64,000 bases of DNA from Selenomonadaceae bacterium. GTDB lineage: Bacteria > Bacillota > Negativicutes > Selenomonadales > Selenomonadaceae. A program made the position numbers and the translations under genes. Position 1 is the stretch's first letter; every line of letters begins with the position of its first letter. A model generated the notes under the pieces. The model ran no database searches, was not told the origin of the DNA, and saw only the letters and a program-made list of their open reading frames with translations. Shown in pieces: positions 51,487-60,403 of this stretch. The DNA is taken from positions 1 to 64,000 of the forward strand of contig JAFWFO010000011.1 of assembly GCA_017515635.1 (NCBI GenBank). The letters run 5' to 3'.

Positions 51487-52284
51487 ATGTTGGTAAGCAC
51501 CGAAATTAAAGATCGAATTTGTTACGTTGAAATGCAGAACGCCGACCGCTACAACTGCCTGAGCGAGGCAATGTGCACGGAGCTGATTGACGCGCTTCAA
51601 TTCGGTTACGATAACGAATGTGTCGGCATTGTCATCAAGGCACAGACGAAACGCGGCGTTTGGAGCGCGGGACACGACATTAAAGAATTGCCGACCGACG
51701 GCAGAGACCCGTTGTCGTTTTACTGCGCTATGGAAAAATTGTTGCGTAAAGTTCAAGACACGTTTATTCCCGTCATTGCTTGCGTCAGCGGAACCGTTTG
51801 GGGCGGCGCGTGCGACCTGTGCTTGTCGTGCGATATGATTGTCAGCTCGAAGGACGCGACCTTTGCAATCACGCCCGCGAAAATCGGCATTCCTTACAAC
51901 GCGTCGGGAATTCTGCATTTTATCAATCAACTCGGCATGAACAAAGCCCGCGAAATGTTTTTCCTCGGCACGCCAATCACTGCGGAAGATGCGCTCAACG
52001 TCGGATTAATTAATCGCGTCGCCGAATCGGACGAACTCGAAAAAGTTTTGGAAGAACAATTTCTCACGCCTTTACGTAGAAACAGCGTGCTTTCCGTCAG
52101 TGCAATCAAACGGCAGTTCAGGATTTTGAGCCGCGCCTCGACGGTTATCAGTGCGGAAAATTTTGAGCGAATCAACGCTTACCGTATGCGCGTTTTCAAA
52201 GGCGACGACTACAAGGAAGGCATCAAATCTTTCCTGGAGAAACGCCCGCCGCAATACAAGGGCAAAGCTTCCGATTTGGATTGA
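51487..52284 (+). CDS. scpB: Methylmalonyl-CoA decarboxylase (ScpB-like crotonase)
   Basis: A 265-residue crotonase-fold enzyme matching E. coli ScpB (YgfG), which decarboxylates methylmalonyl-CoA to propionyl-CoA. Shared blocks: VWSAGHDIKELPTDGRDPLS near residue 57, SGTVWGGACDLCLSCDMIVS near 97, KIGIPYNASG with the catalytic Tyr, GTPITAEDALNVGLINRV, and the C-terminal DYKEGIKSFLEKRPP. ATG behind GGGAG, 15 bp after sucC. The pair fits propionate formation from succinate. Confidence 0.93.
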   Translation: MLVSTEIKDRICYVEMQNADRYNCLSEAMCTELIDALQFGYDNECVGIVIKAQTKRGVWSAGHDIKELPTDGRDPLSFYCAMEKLLRKVQDTFIPVIACVSGTVWGGACDLCLSCDMIVSSKDATFAITPAKIGIPYNASGILHFINQLGMNKAREMFFLGTPITAEDALNVGLINRVAESDELEKVLEEQFLTPLRRNSVLSVSAIKRQFRILSRASTVISAENFERINAYRMRVFKGDDYKEGIKSFLEKRPPQYKGKASDLD

Positions 52285-52307
52285 ACGCGAAAAATTTCGT
52301 TGCACAA

Positions 52308-52340
52308 AAAAACCGCTCGACACATTATCGGGCGGTTTTA
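52308..52340. terminator. Bidirectional terminator after scpB
   Basis: Stem AACCGCTCGA/TCGGGCGGTT (one G-T pair) flanked by AAAAAAA and TTTAAATTT, between convergent genes. Confidence 0.85.
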
Positions 52341-52343
52341 AAT

Positions 52344-53069
52344 TTATTCGGCTGCCGGAACTTCTTCGGGCGGCGTGACGGGCTGATTGCGCATTGTGTC
52401 TTGCGACGTGGTTACTCGTCGTTGTGCGCCCGTGAAAAGCATTTCGGTTATTTGCGCGGCCTGTTCAGGATCCATTTTCGCCAAAATATTCGCGACGGAT
52501 TCTTCGCTCATGCGCTGGAAAATTAAAACGGTCGTGTCCCAATCGACGTTGACCAAAGCTTTTGCGGCACTTTCGGGCTTCATGCTCTCGTAAATTCGTG
52601 CCAGTCGCGTGACGCGTTTTTTCTCGGCGGCTTCGCGTTGCTTGCGCTGTTCGTCAATTTCTTTCTTGTCGATTTTGACTTCCTTGGGCTTTTCGTCTTT
52701 TTTGTCTTTGTCTTTTTTGTCCTTGTCTTTTTTGTCCTTGTCTTTATCCTTTTCGTCTTTCTTGTCTTTGTCGTCTTTATTTTCTTCGTCGTCTTTTTCT
52801 TCGGGCGGCGGCGGCGGCGGTTCCGGTTCGGGAATCGGTTCAATCGGCGGCCACTCCACGCCTTCGGGCACTTCAAAATATCTGCCGTTGCCGACGAAAG
52901 GCAGTCGATAAAGTCCGAGTTCTTCGTTGAGCATTGCGACATCTTCGGTGTCGAGCACTTCAAACTTGACGGCCGCCACGAAGCCCGCGATAACCAAAAT
53001 CGTCAGCACGATTGCGGTTATGATTAAGTTTCGTATTGTACGGAAAAAGCCCAATATCTTATCTTTCAA
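52344..53069 (-). CDS. MotE/MgtE-N-like membrane protein with charged linker
   Basis: A 241-residue protein. A membrane helix lies near residues 15-35 (LIITAIVLTILVIAGFVAAV). A proline stretch and a long lysine-aspartate spacer (about residues 85-130) follow. The C-terminal domain (MKPESAAKALVNVDWDTTVL, ILAKMDPEQAAQITEML) is of the MgtE-N type, as in flagellar MotE-like proteins. A periplasmic chaperone role for the motor is possible but not shown. The start is uncertain: TTG at 53069 after AAAGGTG, or a longer frame to 53120. No flagellar gene is adjacent. Confidence 0.72.
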   Translation of the reverse strand: MKDKILGFFRTIRNLIITAIVLTILVIAGFVAAVKFEVLDTEDVAMLNEELGLYRLPFVGNGRYFEVPEGVEWPPIEPIPEPEPPPPPPEEKDDEENKDDKDKKDEKDKDKDKKDKDKKDKDKKDEKPKEVKIDKKEIDEQRKQREAAEKKRVTRLARIYESMKPESAAKALVNVDWDTTVLIFQRMSEESVANILAKMDPEQAAQITEMLFTGAQRRVTTSQDTMRNQPVTPPEEVPAAE

Positions 53070-53303
53070 GAGAATCACCTTTGCCAAAAATTTTTCTGGT
53101 GATTGATTCTGCCGCCGCAAAAAATTTCCTGCAAGTGCTAAAATCTTTGTGAGGTGAGTTACTTTTAAAAAGTAACCAAACAGTTGGCGCGCCGCAACGT
53201 CATCACAGCTTAAACTCTATCGCCGCGCCGAAACTTTCTTGCCGGAGCCGTGTGCAAAAAATTTTTTCGCTGTGATAAAATCTTTGTGAGGTGAAAATTT
53301 TAT
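53070..53303. other. Intergenic region with a 19-bp direct repeat
   Basis: No gene. TAAAATCTTTGTGAGGTGA occurs twice, at 53139-53157 and 53276-53294; the second copy provides the ribosome site for the radical SAM gene. Between them is the perfect palindrome GTTACTTTTAAAAAGTAAC (53158-53176), related to the hairpin near 29.27 kb. A leader has apparently been duplicated or an element inserted between two copies. Confidence 0.75.
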
Positions 53304-54203
53304 ATGAAACCGTGTGAACTCTGTCCGCGAATGTGCCGCGTCGACCGCGTGAAAAATTTCGGATTCTGCAAGGCGGGCGAAAATTTGCGCGTGGCGTTGG
53401 TAAGTCTGCACAAATGGGAGGAACCGTGTCTGGTCGGCGAAAACGGCGCGGGCACAATTTTTTTCGCGAACTGCAATTTGAAATGCGTTTACTGCCAAAA
53501 TTTTTCAATCAGCTGCGAAGGTTACGGCGCGGAAATTTCCGTCGAACGTCTTGCCGAAATTTTTCTTGAGCAACAAAGTCGCGGGGCGGCGAATGTCGAA
53601 CTTGTCACGCCGACACATTACGCCGAAAAAATTTGCGCGGCGATTGACCTTGCCAAAGCTCGCGGCTTGACGTTGCCGATTGTCTGGAACTCGAACGCTT
53701 ACGAAAATTTGTCGACGCTGGAACTTTTGCGCGGACGTGTCGATATTTTTTTGCCAGACGTGAAATATTTTTCCGACGACGCAGCGAAAACTTTTTCTGC
53801 CGCTCCGAATTATTTTTCAATCGCAACCGCCGCCGTCAAAAAAATGTTTGAACTTGTCGGAGCCGCGCAGATTGTCAACGGGCAAATGATTCGCGGGGTG
53901 ATTGTCCGTCATTTGGTTTTGCCGAATTTTCGACGCGACGCGATGAAAATTGTCGATTGGCTTCACGAAAATTTCGGCGACGAAATTTTTATCAGCTTGA
54001 TGAATCAGTACACGCCGATTTTCCGCGCCGCCGAGTACAAAAAAATCAGCCGCACTTTGACGACGTTTGAATATCAATCCGTCGTCGACCACGCGGCCGA
54101 GTTGGGCATTAAAAATTGTTTCGTTCAAGTCGGTAAGACAGCCGACGAAAAATTTATTCCGAATTTCAATCTTGACGGCGTTCAGCCGAGGAAACTGTTG
54201 TAG
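53304..54203 (+). CDS. Radical SAM protein, PflA-like (COG1313 type)
   Basis: A 299-residue radical SAM protein annotated in many genomes as a putative pyruvate formate-lyase activase. N-terminal cysteines [12 protein letters not shown] and FGFCKAG could bind an extra cluster. The SAM cluster motif is [16 protein letters not shown] (CX3CX2C) near residue 60. [18 protein letters not shown] and [12 protein letters not shown] are family blocks. The physiological target is unknown. It is not adjacent to a glycyl radical enzyme. ATG behind GTGAGGTGA. It overlaps the convergent ald gene by 22 bp. Confidence 0.85.
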   Translation: MKPCELCPRMCRVDRVKNFGFCKAGENLRVALVSLHKWEEPCLVGENGAGTIFFANCNLKCVYCQNFSISCEGYGAEISVERLAEIFLEQQSRGAANVELVTPTHYAEKICAAIDLAKARGLTLPIVWNSNAYENLSTLELLRGRVDIFLPDVKYFSDDAAKTFSAAPNYFSIATAAVKKMFELVGAAQIVNGQMIRGVIVRHLVLPNFRRDAMKIVDWLHENFGDEIFISLMNQYTPIFRAAEYKKISRTLTTFEYQSVVDHAAELGIKNCFVQVGKTADEKFIPNFNLDGVQPRKLL

Positions 54204-55303
54204 TCGACAAATTCGCGTCCGAGAGCTTCGGCGACATTTTTGTTGGTAAGTTTGCCGTCAATCGTGTTGAGACCTTTGGCAAGTCCCGCGTCTTCTTGGC
54301 AGGCGACTTTCCAACCTTTACCGGCGATTTTCAGCGCGTAAGGCAAGGTTGCGTTCGTCAATGCAAGCGTCGACGTTCTGGAAACCGCGCCGGGGATATT
54401 GGCAACGGAATAATGAATCACGCCGAATTTTTCAAACGTCGGGTTGTCGTGCGTGGTGACGCGGTCGCAAGTGGCAATCGAGCCGCCTTGATCAATCGCA
54501 ACGTCGATAATGACGGAGCCTTTTTTCATGTTTTTAACCATGTCTTCAGTGACGAGCTGCGGAGTTTTCGCGCCCGGTATCAAAACCGCGCCAACGAGCA
54601 AATCCGCCTGTTTCGTCCATTCGGCAATGTTATAACTGTTGCTCATGACGGTGCAAACTTTGCCGCCGAAAATGTCATCGAGATAACGGAGCCGCTCAAT
54701 CGACAGATCGATAATCGTGACGCGTGCACGCATACCGAGCGCAATTTTCGCCGCATTCGTGCCGACAACGCCGCCGCCGATAATGACGACTTGCCCCGCC
54801 GCAACGCCGCTCACGCCGCCGAGTAACACGCCGCGTCCGCCGTATTGACTTTCCAAAAATTGCGCGCCGAGTTGAATCGACATACGACCCGCAATTTCGC
54901 TCATGGGTGCAAGCAACGGCAGACTTTTGCCGTCACGCCCGACAACGGTTTCATACGCAATGCCCGTGACTTTTTTGTCGAGCAATGCTTTCGTCAACGC
55001 GGGTTCGGGCGCAAGGTGCAAATATGTAAACAGAATTTGTCCGTCGTGGAAAAGTTCGTATTCGGGCTCAAGCGGTTCTTTGACTTTAACAATCATTTCC
55101 GCGTCGTCGAAGATTTTTTTCTTGTCGGAAACAATCTGCGCGCCGACAGCCGTATAGTCAGCGTCCTCGAAGCCGGAGCCGATGCCCGCCGTTTGTTCAA
55201 TCAAAACCGTGTGACCTGCCTTGACGAGCGCATCAGCTCCCGCCGGTGTGAGACCAACGCGATTTTCGTTGTTCTTAATTTCTTTTGAAACGCCGATAAT
55301 CAT
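54182..55303 (-). CDS. ald: Alanine dehydrogenase
   Basis: Interconverts L-alanine with pyruvate and ammonia using NAD. The 373-residue protein starts [20 protein letters not shown]. It has [22 protein letters not shown]-type N-terminal blocks (Lys74-equivalent in [12 protein letters not shown]) and the [18 protein letters not shown] block. The NAD loop is [18 protein letters not shown] near residue 170, and [18 protein letters not shown] carries the active-site Asp. ATG behind TGGAGG. The length is standard. Confidence 0.95.
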   Translation of the reverse strand: MIIGVSKEIKNNENRVGLTPAGADALVKAGHTVLIEQTAGIGSGFEDADYTAVGAQIVSDKKKIFDDAEMIVKVKEPLEPEYELFHDGQILFTYLHLAPEPALTKALLDKKVTGIAYETVVGRDGKSLPLLAPMSEIAGRMSIQLGAQFLESQYGGRGVLLGGVSGVAAGQVVIIGGGVVGTNAAKIALGMRARVTIIDLSIERLRYLDDIFGGKVCTVMSNSYNIAEWTKQADLLVGAVLIPGAKTPQLVTEDMVKNMKKGSVIIDVAIDQGGSIATCDRVTTHDNPTFEKFGVIHYSVANIPGAVSRTSTLALTNATLPYALKIAGKGWKVACQEDAGLAKGLNTIDGKLTNKNVAEALGREFVDYNSFLG

Positions 55304-55360
55304 TTCGCAAAACCTCCAAAATTTTAATCGGTTGCATGATACACCGCGACGGAAAATTTT

Positions 55361-57463
55361 TCAATCAAAGTCGGCGGAAGAAATTATCTGTTCAAAATCT
55401 GCGGGATTAAAATCGTCGGGCGTGTTAAATTTCGGCGAAGACAAAAATTTTTTCCCGTCGAAATCGGGCTTGCCGTCTTTGTCGTCGAAAGTTGTTCGGC
55501 AACGCGGAAAACTTTTGCAACCCCAAAATTCGCCGTTCTTGCCGCGACGTTTGACCATGACACTGCCGCAAGTCGGACATTTGAAAGAACCTTCGGGCAC
55601 GGAAAAATTTGCCGTCGTTGCCGCGTTGACAAGTTCGCGAGTGAAGTCAACTTGCCCGTCCAAAAAATTTTCTAACGTGCCGTCGCCGTCGCTCATCGAA
55701 TGCAGTTTATCTTCCCAAATTGCGGTAGCGTCGGGATAAGTCATTTCGTCGGGCAACGCGTCAATCAGCAGGTAAGCATACTCCGTCGGCTGAAGAATTT
55801 TTTTCTTGCCGACCGTCAAAAATTCTCGCTGAATCAAATCGTCGATAATCGCTGCCCGCGTCGCTTCCGTGCCGATTCCGTAAACGTCCTTCAACTGTTT
55901 TTGCGCGTCGGGATTTTTAACGTACTTGTGAATATCTTTCATGCCCTGCACGAGACTTGCGGCGGTGAACGGCGGCGGCGGTTTCGTCACGCCTTTTTTG
56001 AGTTCGGATTTTTTGTGCGTGACGGTGTCGCCCGCTTTCATCTGCGGCAACGGAGTTTCGCTTTCGTCTTCGTCACGGGGTTTTGATTTCGGATTTTTGG
56101 CGGCAGTTTTCGGCGCGGAATAAAATTCACGCCAACCGAGTTGCTTGACGACTTTGCCGCTCACGCGAAATTTTTCGCCTTTGTAGTCGACGACGATAAC
56201 AGTTTCGTCGTAAATGTGTAACTGATGAAATTGCACGGCGTAATTCTTCGCGATAAGGTTGTAAATGTTGAATTCGACGGCGGGCAGAGCTTGCGATAAT
56301 TTTTTTCGTGTCGGAATAATTGCGTGGTGCGCGGAAATTTTTTTGTCGTCCCATGCACGGCTTTTAATCGCGGCGTTGGAATTTGCGGCAAGTTTTTTCA
56401 AAGTTTCGTCAGTCGAGTTCGTCAGGTGCGACAAAATTGCCAATGCGTCTTTGAATTGATTCGTCGGCAAAAATTCGCAATCGGAACGCGGATAAGTCGT
56501 CAACTTCATTTCGTAAAGTTTCTGCGCGGCGTCCAAAACCTGTTGCGGCGAATACCCGAAAGCTTTGCCGGCGGCGATTTGCAATGTCGACAGCGAAAAC
56601 GGCAACGGCGGCGATTCTTTTTTCTCGGTCGTCTTGTACGAAGAAATTTTTCCGTCGATCGGCGCGGTCGAAAATTTTGCGATGAGTTCTTCCGCGAATT
56701 CTTTGCTGATTAAACGTCCTTCCGCGTCGAAAGCTTTTTGCTTGAGCATTTTTTTTGACGGCTTGAAAGTCGCGGTAAATTCCCCGTTTGCGTGAACGAA
56801 CGTAGCCCGAATCGTGAAGAAGTCGACGGGCTTGAAATTTTTTATTTCGCGTTCGCGGCGCACAACCAATGCAAGCGTCGGAGTTTTCACGCGTCCAATC
56901 GGCAAAGTTAAATCGTGCCCGTGGCGACGTGCCGCCAAAGTGTACGCCCGCGAAAGATTCATGCCGATTAACCAATCTGCGCGGCTTCGTGCAAGTGCCG
57001 ACTGCTTGAGATTGAAAAATTCGGCGTTGTCGCGCAGATTTTCATTCGCACGCAAAATACTTTCGGCGTCGAGCGCGTTGAGCAAAATTCTTTTGACGGG
57101 CTTCGTGTTGCCCAAAAAATCCAAAACTTCATCGACGAGCAGTTGACCTTCGCGATCGGGGTCGCCCGCGTGAACAATTTCGTCGGCCTTCGCAATTAGA
57201 TTTTTGACAACGTCGAATTGTTTGGCGGCGTCGGGACGAACTTGTAACTGCCAAACTTTCGGGACAATCGGCAAGTCTTCCGTGCGCCAAAATTTATATT
57301 TCGGGTCGTAAGCGGCGGGCTCAACCTGCTCCAAAACGTGCCCGAACAACCACGTTACAATTCCGGCGTCGGTTTGTATGTAACCGTTGCGCGGCACGGG
57401 ATTTTTCAGACACGCGGCAAGTTCTCGCGCCATTGACGGCTTTTCAGCTATGTAAAGTCTCAA
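55361..57463 (-). CDS. topB: DNA topoisomerase III
   Basis: A 700-residue type IA topoisomerase that decatenates DNA. The N-terminal Toprim domain has LYIAEKPSMARELAA and the HAGDPDREGQLLVDEVLDFL acid cluster. The catalytic Tyr is in MKLTTYPRSDCEFLPT near residue 330, and VGRVKTPTLALVVRREREI precedes it. The C-terminus carries one zinc ribbon (FKCPTCGSVMVKRRGKNGEF, then WGCKSFPRC). It extends to an acidic tail. TTG start behind GAGGTGA. Single gene. Confidence 0.94.
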   Translation of the reverse strand: MRLYIAEKPSMARELAACLKNPVPRNGYIQTDAGIVTWLFGHVLEQVEPAAYDPKYKFWRTEDLPIVPKVWQLQVRPDAAKQFDVVKNLIAKADEIVHAGDPDREGQLLVDEVLDFLGNTKPVKRILLNALDAESILRANENLRDNAEFFNLKQSALARSRADWLIGMNLSRAYTLAARRHGHDLTLPIGRVKTPTLALVVRREREIKNFKPVDFFTIRATFVHANGEFTATFKPSKKMLKQKAFDAEGRLISKEFAEELIAKFSTAPIDGKISSYKTTEKKESPPLPFSLSTLQIAAGKAFGYSPQQVLDAAQKLYEMKLTTYPRSDCEFLPTNQFKDALAILSHLTNSTDETLKKLAANSNAAIKSRAWDDKKISAHHAIIPTRKKLSQALPAVEFNIYNLIAKNYAVQFHQLHIYDETVIVVDYKGEKFRVSGKVVKQLGWREFYSAPKTAAKNPKSKPRDEDESETPLPQMKAGDTVTHKKSELKKGVTKPPPPFTAASLVQGMKDIHKYVKNPDAQKQLKDVYGIGTEATRAAIIDDLIQREFLTVGKKKILQPTEYAYLLIDALPDEMTYPDATAIWEDKLHSMSDGDGTLENFLDGQVDFTRELVNAATTANFSVPEGSFKCPTCGSVMVKRRGKNGEFWGCKSFPRCRTTFDDKDGKPDFDGKKFLSSPKFNTPDDFNPADFEQIISSADFD

Positions 57464-57530
57464 ATCGTTTCACCTCGCCGAAATTTTATTCAAACGTTCG
57501 CCCAACGTCAACGCCGCATTTTTGAATTCG

Positions 57531-57923
57531 TCACTCTGATTCTACCCGCGCCCCGCAGTGTGGACAATAATTTACAGGCGGCTCATAGTACTTGCCGCAA
57601 TTCGGACATAACCGCGACGTTCTTTCCGGCGGCTCCGGTAACGGCGGGCGTTTCATCAGATAAATCACGATCCCGATTATCGGGAAAGAAATCATGCCTG
57701 CACACCAAAGCCACGCATACGGCATTTTTCGTTTCACAGCGTCGATATAAAGCACCATGCAAAGCACGAAGTAAACAAGCAACGGCGTACCACGACCGCC
57801 GACAAAGCCATTAAGGATTTTCTGCACCAAAACATTTTCGCTATTGAGTGCCGCCAAAAACAAAAGAAATCCGCTACCCAAAATTATTATCGTGCCGAGG
57901 ATGTGAATCAGGATTTTCTTCAT
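57531..57923 (-). CDS. Small membrane protein with C-terminal zinc ribbon, copy 1
   Basis: A 130-residue protein with three predicted membrane helices (about residues 5-24, 45-62, 75-93), then a cytoplasmic zinc ribbon LCPNCGKYYEPPVNYCPHCG at the C-terminus. The function is not recognised. The same ribbon ends the next gene. ATG behind AGGAG. Possible roles (sensor, assembly factor) are not supported by sequence. Confidence 0.8.
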   Translation of the reverse strand: MKKILIHILGTIIILGSGFLLFLAALNSENVLVQKILNGFVGGRGTPLLVYFVLCMVLYIDAVKRKMPYAWLWCAGMISFPIIGIVIYLMKRPPLPEPPERTSRLCPNCGKYYEPPVNYCPHCGARVESE

Positions 57924-57989
57924 GACGCAATCGCTCCTGTCATTCCACTAAACATTAACCCCGCGTCAATAGGCACGGGGCTTTTTAAA

Positions 57990-58259
57990 TCAGACTTTGT
58001 TGCCGCAGTGTGGACAGTACGTCACGGGCGGTTCGTAATATTTACCGCAATGCGGACATAACTGCGGCGCGTTTTTGACGAGGGTTACATCCTTTTTTGA
58101 AGGACGCATTAACAAATAGGCGGGCAAGAAAATAATCAGTAACAAAAATACACCTATCGCCCACAGCACCGGCGCGGAACTGCCGCGACTTTTGGCGTCA
58201 TTGAAAACCCAAAGGCTTATCAAAAAAGCTATCCCCAGCCCAATCAGTGTACCGGTCAA
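57990..58259 (-). CDS. Small membrane protein with C-terminal zinc ribbon, copy 2
   Basis: An 89-residue relative of the gene at 57531: two membrane helices (about residues 3-20 and 31-50), a short basic linker, and LCPHCGKYYEPPVTYCPHCG at the end. The TTG at 58259 lies 9 nt after GGAGG, just past the hldD stop; longer in-frame starts would read back into hldD. Possibly co-transcribed with hldD. Function unknown. Confidence 0.78.
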   Translation of the reverse strand: MTGTLIGLGIAFLISLWVFNDAKSRGSSAPVLWAIGVFLLLIIFLPAYLLMRPSKKDVTLVKNAPQLCPHCGKYYEPPVTYCPHCGNKV

Positions 58260-58276
58260 CGTAAATCGCCTCCGAA

Positions 58277-59251
58277 TCATTTGCCCAACGAATAGTAGCC
58301 GCCGCCTTCGAGAAATTGCACGTATTCTTTGACCGCCGCAACAAAATTCGTGAAGCCGCCTTTGTAGCCCGCCGCCGCAAGTTTTTTCGTGTCTGCCTCG
58401 GTGAAACTTTGATATTTGCCGCGCAGTTCGTCGGGGAATTCGCAATAAGTAATTTTCATCTTCGAGCCCATCGCGTCAATCATGGTTTTGCCGACTTCGT
58501 TGAAGGTGTGCGCGTGCCCCGTGCCGCAGTTGTAAATTCCGTTGGCGACGGGATTGTCGAGGAACCACAGATTTATTTTTGCCACGTCCTTAACGTAAAT
58601 GAAGTCGCGTTTTTGTTCGCCGTCGCCGTAGCCGTCTGCGCCTTTGAAAAGTCTGGGGCCGCCGCCGAGTTTCATGCGCTTGTAAATTTGATAGAAAATC
58701 GACGCCATTTTTCCCTTGTGACTTTCCTGGTGACCGAAGACGTTAAAATATCTCAGCCCGATGATTTTGCTTTTGGATTCACCGATAAATTGACGGACGT
58801 AGCGATCGAACATCAGCTTTGAAAACGCGTAGGGGTTGAGCGCATTTTCGCACTCTTCGGACTCGCGGAAACCTTTTTTGCCGTTGCCGTAGACGGACGC
58901 ACTCGACGCGTAAATCAGCGGAATTTCCTTGTTGATACAGAACTTGAGAAGTTCCTTGCTGAAATCGTAATTCGTCTTCATCATGTAATTAACGTCGTAT
59001 TCCATTGTGTCGGAACACGCGCCTTGATGAAAAACTGCCTCAATGTCAAGCCCGAAAAAATCGCTGTACATGAACGTTTTGAAAAAGTCGTCCTTGTGCT
59101 GATAGTCGATGAATCGAAGCCCGACTAAATTTTTGAACTTGTCGCCGTTGCCGAGGTTGTCGACGATTAAAATGTCCGTGCGCCCGCGTTCGTTCAATGC
59201 GCGAACCAAATTACTGCCGATAAAACCTGCGCCGCCCGTTACGATAATCAT
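58277..59251 (-). CDS. hldD: ADP-L-glycero-D-manno-heptose 6-epimerase
   Basis: The last step in making ADP-heptose for the LPS inner core. The 324-residue epimerase has IIVTGGAGFIGSNLVRALNE at the N-terminus and FHQGACSDTMEYDVNYMMKT near residue 80. It also has ASSASVYGNGKKGFRESEEC near 115 and the catalytic NPYAFSKLMFD (YxxxK shifted as in HldD). Its presence shows an outer membrane with heptose-containing LPS. ATG behind AAAGGAG. Its nearest promoter is at 59469-59496, upstream of a truncated cinA leader. Confidence 0.95.
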   Translation of the reverse strand: MIIVTGGAGFIGSNLVRALNERGRTDILIVDNLGNGDKFKNLVGLRFIDYQHKDDFFKTFMYSDFFGLDIEAVFHQGACSDTMEYDVNYMMKTNYDFSKELLKFCINKEIPLIYASSASVYGNGKKGFRESEECENALNPYAFSKLMFDRYVRQFIGESKSKIIGLRYFNVFGHQESHKGKMASIFYQIYKRMKLGGGPRLFKGADGYGDGEQKRDFIYVKDVAKINLWFLDNPVANGIYNCGTGHAHTFNEVGKTMIDAMGSKMKITYCEFPDELRGKYQSFTEADTKKLAAAGYKGGFTNFVAAVKEYVQFLEGGGYYSLGK

Positions 59252-59318
59252 TTCGTTCAGCTCCTTTGTGTGAAAATTTTTATTGACGTTGCGTTGTTAC
59301 TTCGATGAGTTTTTTTAT

Positions 59319-59426
59319 CTACTTTCTTTGCTGATTAGCCGGCCGCCGCGAAAGATATTGCGCGTTCGTGTTGACGATATTGCCCATCAAAATTTCCGTG
59401 CCGACGCTGATAATTTCTACAACCAT
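59319..59426 (-). pseudogene. cinA: Truncated 5' end of cinA
   Basis: A 35-codon open frame from ATG 59426 to TAG 59319. The first 26 residues, with VVEIISVGTEILMGNIVNTN, are the opening of CinA (competence/damage-inducible protein, about 410 residues when intact). The frame then runs into unrelated sequence (RRPANQQRK) and stops. The DNA after the break, 59298-59340, resembles the repeat region between yvcK and whiA, so a repeat-linked deletion is likely. It now sits in the hldD leader. Confidence 0.8.
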
Positions 59427-59468
59427 TGCAAACACCGCCGAAAGTTTCTTAATCAAATTAACGTCGCG

Positions 59469-59496
59469 ATTATATCATGCGCAAATGAAATAACAA
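59469..59496 (-). promoter_or_regulatory. Promoter for the cinA stub and hldD
   Basis: On the minus strand, TTGTTA (59496-59491), 16 bp, TATAAT (59474-59469). It was presumably the cinA promoter and now probably drives hldD. Confidence 0.75.
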
Positions 59497-59553
59497 AGAA
59501 TTTTTCGGCGCAACAAAAAAATCCCCGTCGATTGTGGCGGAGAAAAATTTTCT

Positions 59554-60378
59554 TCAAGCGGCAAGAATCAGGAATTTCACTTTGTCGACAAGCCAATCAT
59601 CAATCGAGAAGCCGAAAATAATTTCAGCTTTTGGCGCGTGACGTTTCAGCAGTCGCGAAATTTTTTCCGCCTCTTCGAGCGAAATATTTGCTTTGGCGGC
59701 CGTCACGTTGAACAGAATTTTTTCGGCGGTATTGAAATTTTCTTCGTTGCCTTCGACGTGCTCAAGCGCGGCTTTGGCGGCTTTGACGACGGCATTTTTC
59801 CCGTCACGTTCGCCGTAACCGATACACGCCGCAGATTCCTTGACGAGATTGGCAATAAGTTTCACGTCGATTTTCGGTTGCCCCGGCAAAGTCAACACTT
59901 CGATAAAGTTTTGGACGACTTTGCAAGCGTCTTCGGCGAAATTTTTGCTCGGCAATTTAATCAGCGCGTCGAAGATTATTTCGCCTTCCGCGTCCTCGAA
60001 ATTCCCGCCGGCAATGAAAATCACGGGCACGCCGATTTTTTTCGCGCAGTGAGCGGTAATGGCGACGGTTTTGAGATTTTCCCAAACTTCGTCCGCGACA
60101 ACAAAAATTAAATCCGTCCCGCGCAGTTCGTTGACAAGATTATTTTCGTCTTTGGCGTTGAGCAGGCGGAATTTGCGATCGGGGATGACGTTGCACGCGT
60201 CAAGATTTTTCGTGTCGTTGCGGTCGACGGCGTAATAATTCACGCCCTGAAAATTTTTGCTCAACATAAAATTGACGGCACACAGTCCGCCCGAAATTTT
60301 TTCGTCGCCCGCAGTGTTGACGCCGACGACTTTGAATTTTATGTAACGATTGTCGAAATTTGTTTCAAACACGTTCAT
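59554..60378 (-). CDS. FtsZ-derived protein lacking the GTP-binding signature
   Basis: A 274-residue protein whose order of blocks follows FtsZ but with lost motifs. The start IKFKVVGVNTAGDEKISGG replaces [37 protein letters not shown] stands where FtsZ has the GGGTGTG tubulin signature. PKIDVKLI stands at the T7 loop. The C-terminal half (ESAACIGYGERDGKNAVVKA, ILFNVTAAKANISLEEAEKI, AEIIFGFSIDDWL) follows FtsZ closely. No Q-rich tail or C-terminal peptide. It should not bind GTP. It starts 26 nt after ftsZ, with which it is surely co-transcribed. Confidence 0.85.
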   Translation of the reverse strand: MNVFETNFDNRYIKFKVVGVNTAGDEKISGGLCAVNFMLSKNFQGVNYYAVDRNDTKNLDACNVIPDRKFRLLNAKDENNLVNELRGTDLIFVVADEVWENLKTVAITAHCAKKIGVPVIFIAGGNFEDAEGEIIFDALIKLPSKNFAEDACKVVQNFIEVLTLPGQPKIDVKLIANLVKESAACIGYGERDGKNAVVKAAKAALEHVEGNEENFNTAEKILFNVTAAKANISLEEAEKISRLLKRHAPKAEIIFGFSIDDWLVDKVKFLILAA

Positions 60379-60403
60379 CAAACCTCCGTGAAAATTACGG
60401 CGA

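Noticed and set aside
52670-52810. DNA tandem repeat in the MotE-like gene
   Set aside because: The CTTTTTTGTCCTTGTC-like repetition encodes a lysine-aspartate spacer; it is low-complexity coding sequence with no heptamer phase.
53304-54203. SCIFF maturase candidate
   Set aside because: It is a COG1313-type PflA-like protein, 31 kb from the SCIFF gene, without the features of the known maturase.
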